DNA from: DASTHG01 sp035491895
GTDB taxonomy: Bacteria; Gemmatimonadota; Gemmatimonadetes; Gemmatimonadales; GWC2-71-9
Assembly (NCBI GenBank): GCA_035491895.1
Contig: DATJJY010000046.1
Coordinates: forward strand, 4,338 to 68,337
DNA: 64,000 nt
Direction: 5' to 3'
Below are positions 62,345 through 64,000 of the stretch, in pieces. The position numbers were made by a program, and so were the translations under genes. The notes under the pieces were generated by a model that had not been told where the DNA came from, ran no database searches, and worked only from the letters and a program-made list of their open reading frames with translations. The stretch's first letter is position 1. Each line of letters opens with the position of its first letter.

Positions 62345-63025
62345 ATGAAGCCGCTGTCTCGCATGGCGCTGTTCGCGCTCGTCGCGATCGCCCTGGTTCG
62401 GCCCGCCGCCGGGCAGGTCCCGGAGGATCGCTCGCACCGCTGGTATTGGGGCGCAACGGCGGGCGGCTTCGCCTATAAGACCAACGATCAGGGCTACTTC
62501 ATCGACCCGATGATCGGCGTTCATTGGCTGATCACCGCGAAGCGCACGGCGCTCTACCTGGGCGGCGATCAGGCGTTCCTCCTCACCTCGGCGCGCGCGA
62601 CGGTCGTGGACCAGAACACGGGGAGCGCCCACGACGTGACGTTCGATCAGGTGCGGCGGCTGTTCATCGGGCTGATGGCGTTCCCGCTGCAGCAGCACGT
62701 CGAGCCGTTCGCGGGGATCGGTGTCGGCCTCATGACGATTCAGAACCCGACTGCCGATTGCAGCGGCGTGACGCCCACCGCCGTTTGCGCGAGCCCCGCC
62801 GACGCCGCCAACGCCGAGGCGCTGGCGCAGTCCGCGGGCAGCAAGGCGATCGGGTGGGTGATCGGCGGCGTGCAGATCAACGTGGGCAAGCTCGCCGTCT
62901 TCGGCCAGTACATGATCAATTCCGCCGCCAACGATTTCCTGCTGAGTGGAGCGACGCACACGTTCCAGGGCGGGATCCGCTACAGCTTCGGCAGCGCCAA
63001 GGAAGACATCACGTCGGAGCATTGA
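62345..63025 (+). CDS. Outer-membrane beta-barrel protein
   Basis: 226-residue secreted protein (signal peptide to AAGQ at ~24) with alternating strands typical of an eight-strand OmpA-like barrel: RWYWGATAGGFAYKTN, MIGVHWLITAKRTALYLGGD, VEPFAGIGVGLMTIQNP, and closing TFQGGIRYSFGSAKED. The centre has CSGVTPTAVC, possibly a disulfide. Function unknown. ATG 62345 has GGAGG eight bases upstream; terminator follows. Confidence 0.8.
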   Translation: MKPLSRMALFALVAIALVRPAAGQVPEDRSHRWYWGATAGGFAYKTNDQGYFIDPMIGVHWLITAKRTALYLGGDQAFLLTSARATVVDQNTGSAHDVTFDQVRRLFIGLMAFPLQQHVEPFAGIGVGLMTIQNPTADCSGVTPTAVCASPADAANAEALAQSAGSKAIGWVIGGVQINVGKLAVFGQYMINSAANDFLLSGATHTFQGGIRYSFGSAKEDITSEH

Positions 63026-63049
63026 TCCGCCGGCGCCCGAGCAGGTCGA

Positions 63050-63085
63050 AGAGCCCGGAGATCCTGTCTCCGGGCTCTCGTGTTT
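63050..63085 (+). terminator. Rho-independent terminator
   Basis: 12-bp stem AGAGCCCGGAGA (63050-63061) with TCTCCGGGCTCT (63067-63078), loop TCCTG, then CGTGTTTA. It overlaps the end of the convergent glycosylase gene, so both genes may use it. Confidence 0.85.
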
Positions 63086-63665
63086 AGCGGGACAACCAGG
63101 GGGAGTCTGCGACCACGAAGCGGAGCGGCCAGTCTTGGGCCGTCGTGATGCCGATCCGGGGGGTGACCGCAATCCGGAAACGGGTCCGACCGTCCCGTAG
63201 GATCCGGAGGTCGCCCCGCTGCAACGAGCGGCCGTTCTGTGCACCGGTGATCCCGAGGGCTTCGCACAGCCGGGCCGGACCGGCACACAGGGCGTGGTCG
63301 GGAACCGTGCCGCGCCGGCGTCGCATCAGCTCGATCCCCGCCAGCGGCTCCAGCGCCCGAATCAGGACTGCCGCCGGGTAATCCACCCGCTCCGTGACCG
63401 CGTTGAGGCACCAGTGCATCCCGTAGGTGAAATAGACATAGGCGATGCCCGGGGTTCCGTAGAGCGTTTCGGTGCGTGCGGTCCGCCGGTCGCCATAGGC
63501 ATGGCAGGCGGGATCGTGCGGACCGATGTACGCCTCGGTCTCGACGATGCGTCCCGCGACCTCCCGTCCGCGGATCCGGCTCACGAGAACGTGGCCCAAA
63601 AGCCGACGCGCGACCTCGGCTGTCGGTCGCGCGTAGAAGGCTCCGGTCAGGGGCGTCCGCTTCAC
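63084..63665 (-). CDS. 3-methyladenine DNA glycosylase (AAG/MPG family)
   Basis: 193-residue base-excision repair enzyme of the eukaryote-type AAG fold. VARRLLGHVLVSR, AGRIVETEAYIGPHDPACHA (catalytic Glu in VETEAY), ARTETLYGTPGIAYVYFTYG, AVLIRALEPLAGIELM, CAGPARLCEALGI are all conserved. The start is GTG at 63665, overlapping the preceding stop (GTGA), so it is coupled to the upstream gene. Confidence 0.95.
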   Translation of the reverse strand: MKRTPLTGAFYARPTAEVARRLLGHVLVSRIRGREVAGRIVETEAYIGPHDPACHAYGDRRTARTETLYGTPGIAYVYFTYGMHWCLNAVTERVDYPAAVLIRALEPLAGIELMRRRRGTVPDHALCAGPARLCEALGITGAQNGRSLQRGDLRILRDGRTRFRIAVTPRIGITTAQDWPLRFVVADSPWLSR

Positions 63666-64000
63666 TCGCCGCCGATCAATCCCCGTTTGACGCGCGACCA
63701 GAACGAATCCCCTTCCTCCCGGCTTTCCGCCGGCGGAGTGGGCCGCAGGGGCGGAGGTGGCGGGGCGGACGGCTCGGGGGAACGGGCATTCTCGAAGGGT
63801 ACCGCGGTCCGCGTGCGGTCCTCGCCGTTGCGCTCGGACCGCCCTCCCCCGCCGCCGCGGCCACCGTGCCCTCGGCCACCGCGGCGCCCCCTGGAGCGAT
63901 CGCCTTCACCGGCGGCGCGACCTTCCCTGCCGCCCTCGCGGCTCTCATGTCCGCCATGTCCGCCGCCATGCCCGCCGTTCCCCTCGCGGCCCTCGCGGTT
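63662..64000 (-). CDS. C-terminus of an R/G-rich protein, possibly a DEAD-box helicase (partial)
   Basis: An open frame from the window edge reads NREGREGNGGHGGGHGG, then HESREGGREGRAAGEGD, GRRGGRGHGGRGGGGGRS, a proline-rich stretch and the end SFWSRVKRGLIGGE. R/G/E-rich tails of this kind are typical of bacterial DEAD-box RNA helicases or ribosome-linked proteins; the catalytic part lies outside. Its stop overlaps the glycosylase start. Confidence 0.6.
   Translation of the reverse strand, partial: NREGREGNGGHGGGHGGHESREGGREGRAAGEGDRSRGRRGGRGHGGRGGGGGRSERNGEDRTRTAVPFENARSPEPSAPPPPPLRPTPPAESREEGDSFWSRVKRGLIGGE

Overview
The window is GC-rich (roughly two thirds G+C) with short intergenic gaps and many start/stop overlaps of the ATGA and GTGA type. 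It most resembles a member of the Gemmatimonadota or a close relative in the FCB group. Evidence for this is a SusC/SusD-type outer-membrane uptake pair, a primary sigma factor of the Bacteroidetes type that lacks region 1.1, a duplicated MacB/FtsX-type permease of the ADOP kind, a DUF5916 barrel protein, many lipoproteins and a TonB-plug lipoprotein. No phage, transposase, plasmid or CRISPR genes were seen. The affiliation is inferred from gene content only.

Layout. 1-4.9 kb, minus strand: a lipid-transport operon (mlaE-mlaF-mlaD) followed by a Nudix hydrolase and an AraC-type regulator, with the primary sigma factor upstream. 5.0-6.0 kb: six tRNA genes (Ala, Gly, fMet, Val, Arg, Pro) behind a good sigma-70 promoter, interrupted by two long palindromic repeats. 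6.3-10.8 kb: a SusC/SusD pair ending in a strong terminator, facing a TonB-plug lipoprotein. 11.3-18.5 kb: tRNA-Arg, an M23 peptidase that appears to start at CTG, an ADOP permease, and a DUF5916 protein coupled to an MFS transporter. 18.7-29.6 kb: two adjacent giant lipoproteins built of about 15 and 18 copies of a beta-rich repeat. 29.8-31.7 kb: a hybrid histidine kinase.

31.7-49.1 kb is a 15-gene minus-strand array with no gap above about 55 bp. It begins with an envelope module (membrane protein, DUF4129, DUF4350, MoxR, DUF58, then a Ser/Thr kinase). It continues into a nine-gene catabolic set: two class-III aminotransferases, a delta-1-pyrroline-5-carboxylate dehydrogenase-like enzyme, two CoA-transferase subunits, a DUF4442 hotdog protein, a DmpA-like peptidase, a TolB-CehA metallohydrolase and a DUF1579-like protein. 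A divergent RDD-SpoIIM fusion completes the envelope module.

51.1-64 kb holds a small unknown gene, a site-2 protease, rho-ruvX-mltG (overlapping), thiE, an RlmI-like methyltransferase, a CDF metal transporter, two hypothetical genes, a small AT-rich gene island with a perfect terminator, the threonine-degrading pair tdh-kbl, an outer-membrane barrel protein, a 3-methyladenine glycosylase and the R/G-rich tail of a gene cut by the window edge.

The most unusual non-coding feature is a dispersed family of long palindromes: three copies with near-identical arms at 3.8, 5.6 and 51.5 kb. Three structurally similar but unrelated repeats lie at 5.4, 38.1 and 54.6 kb.
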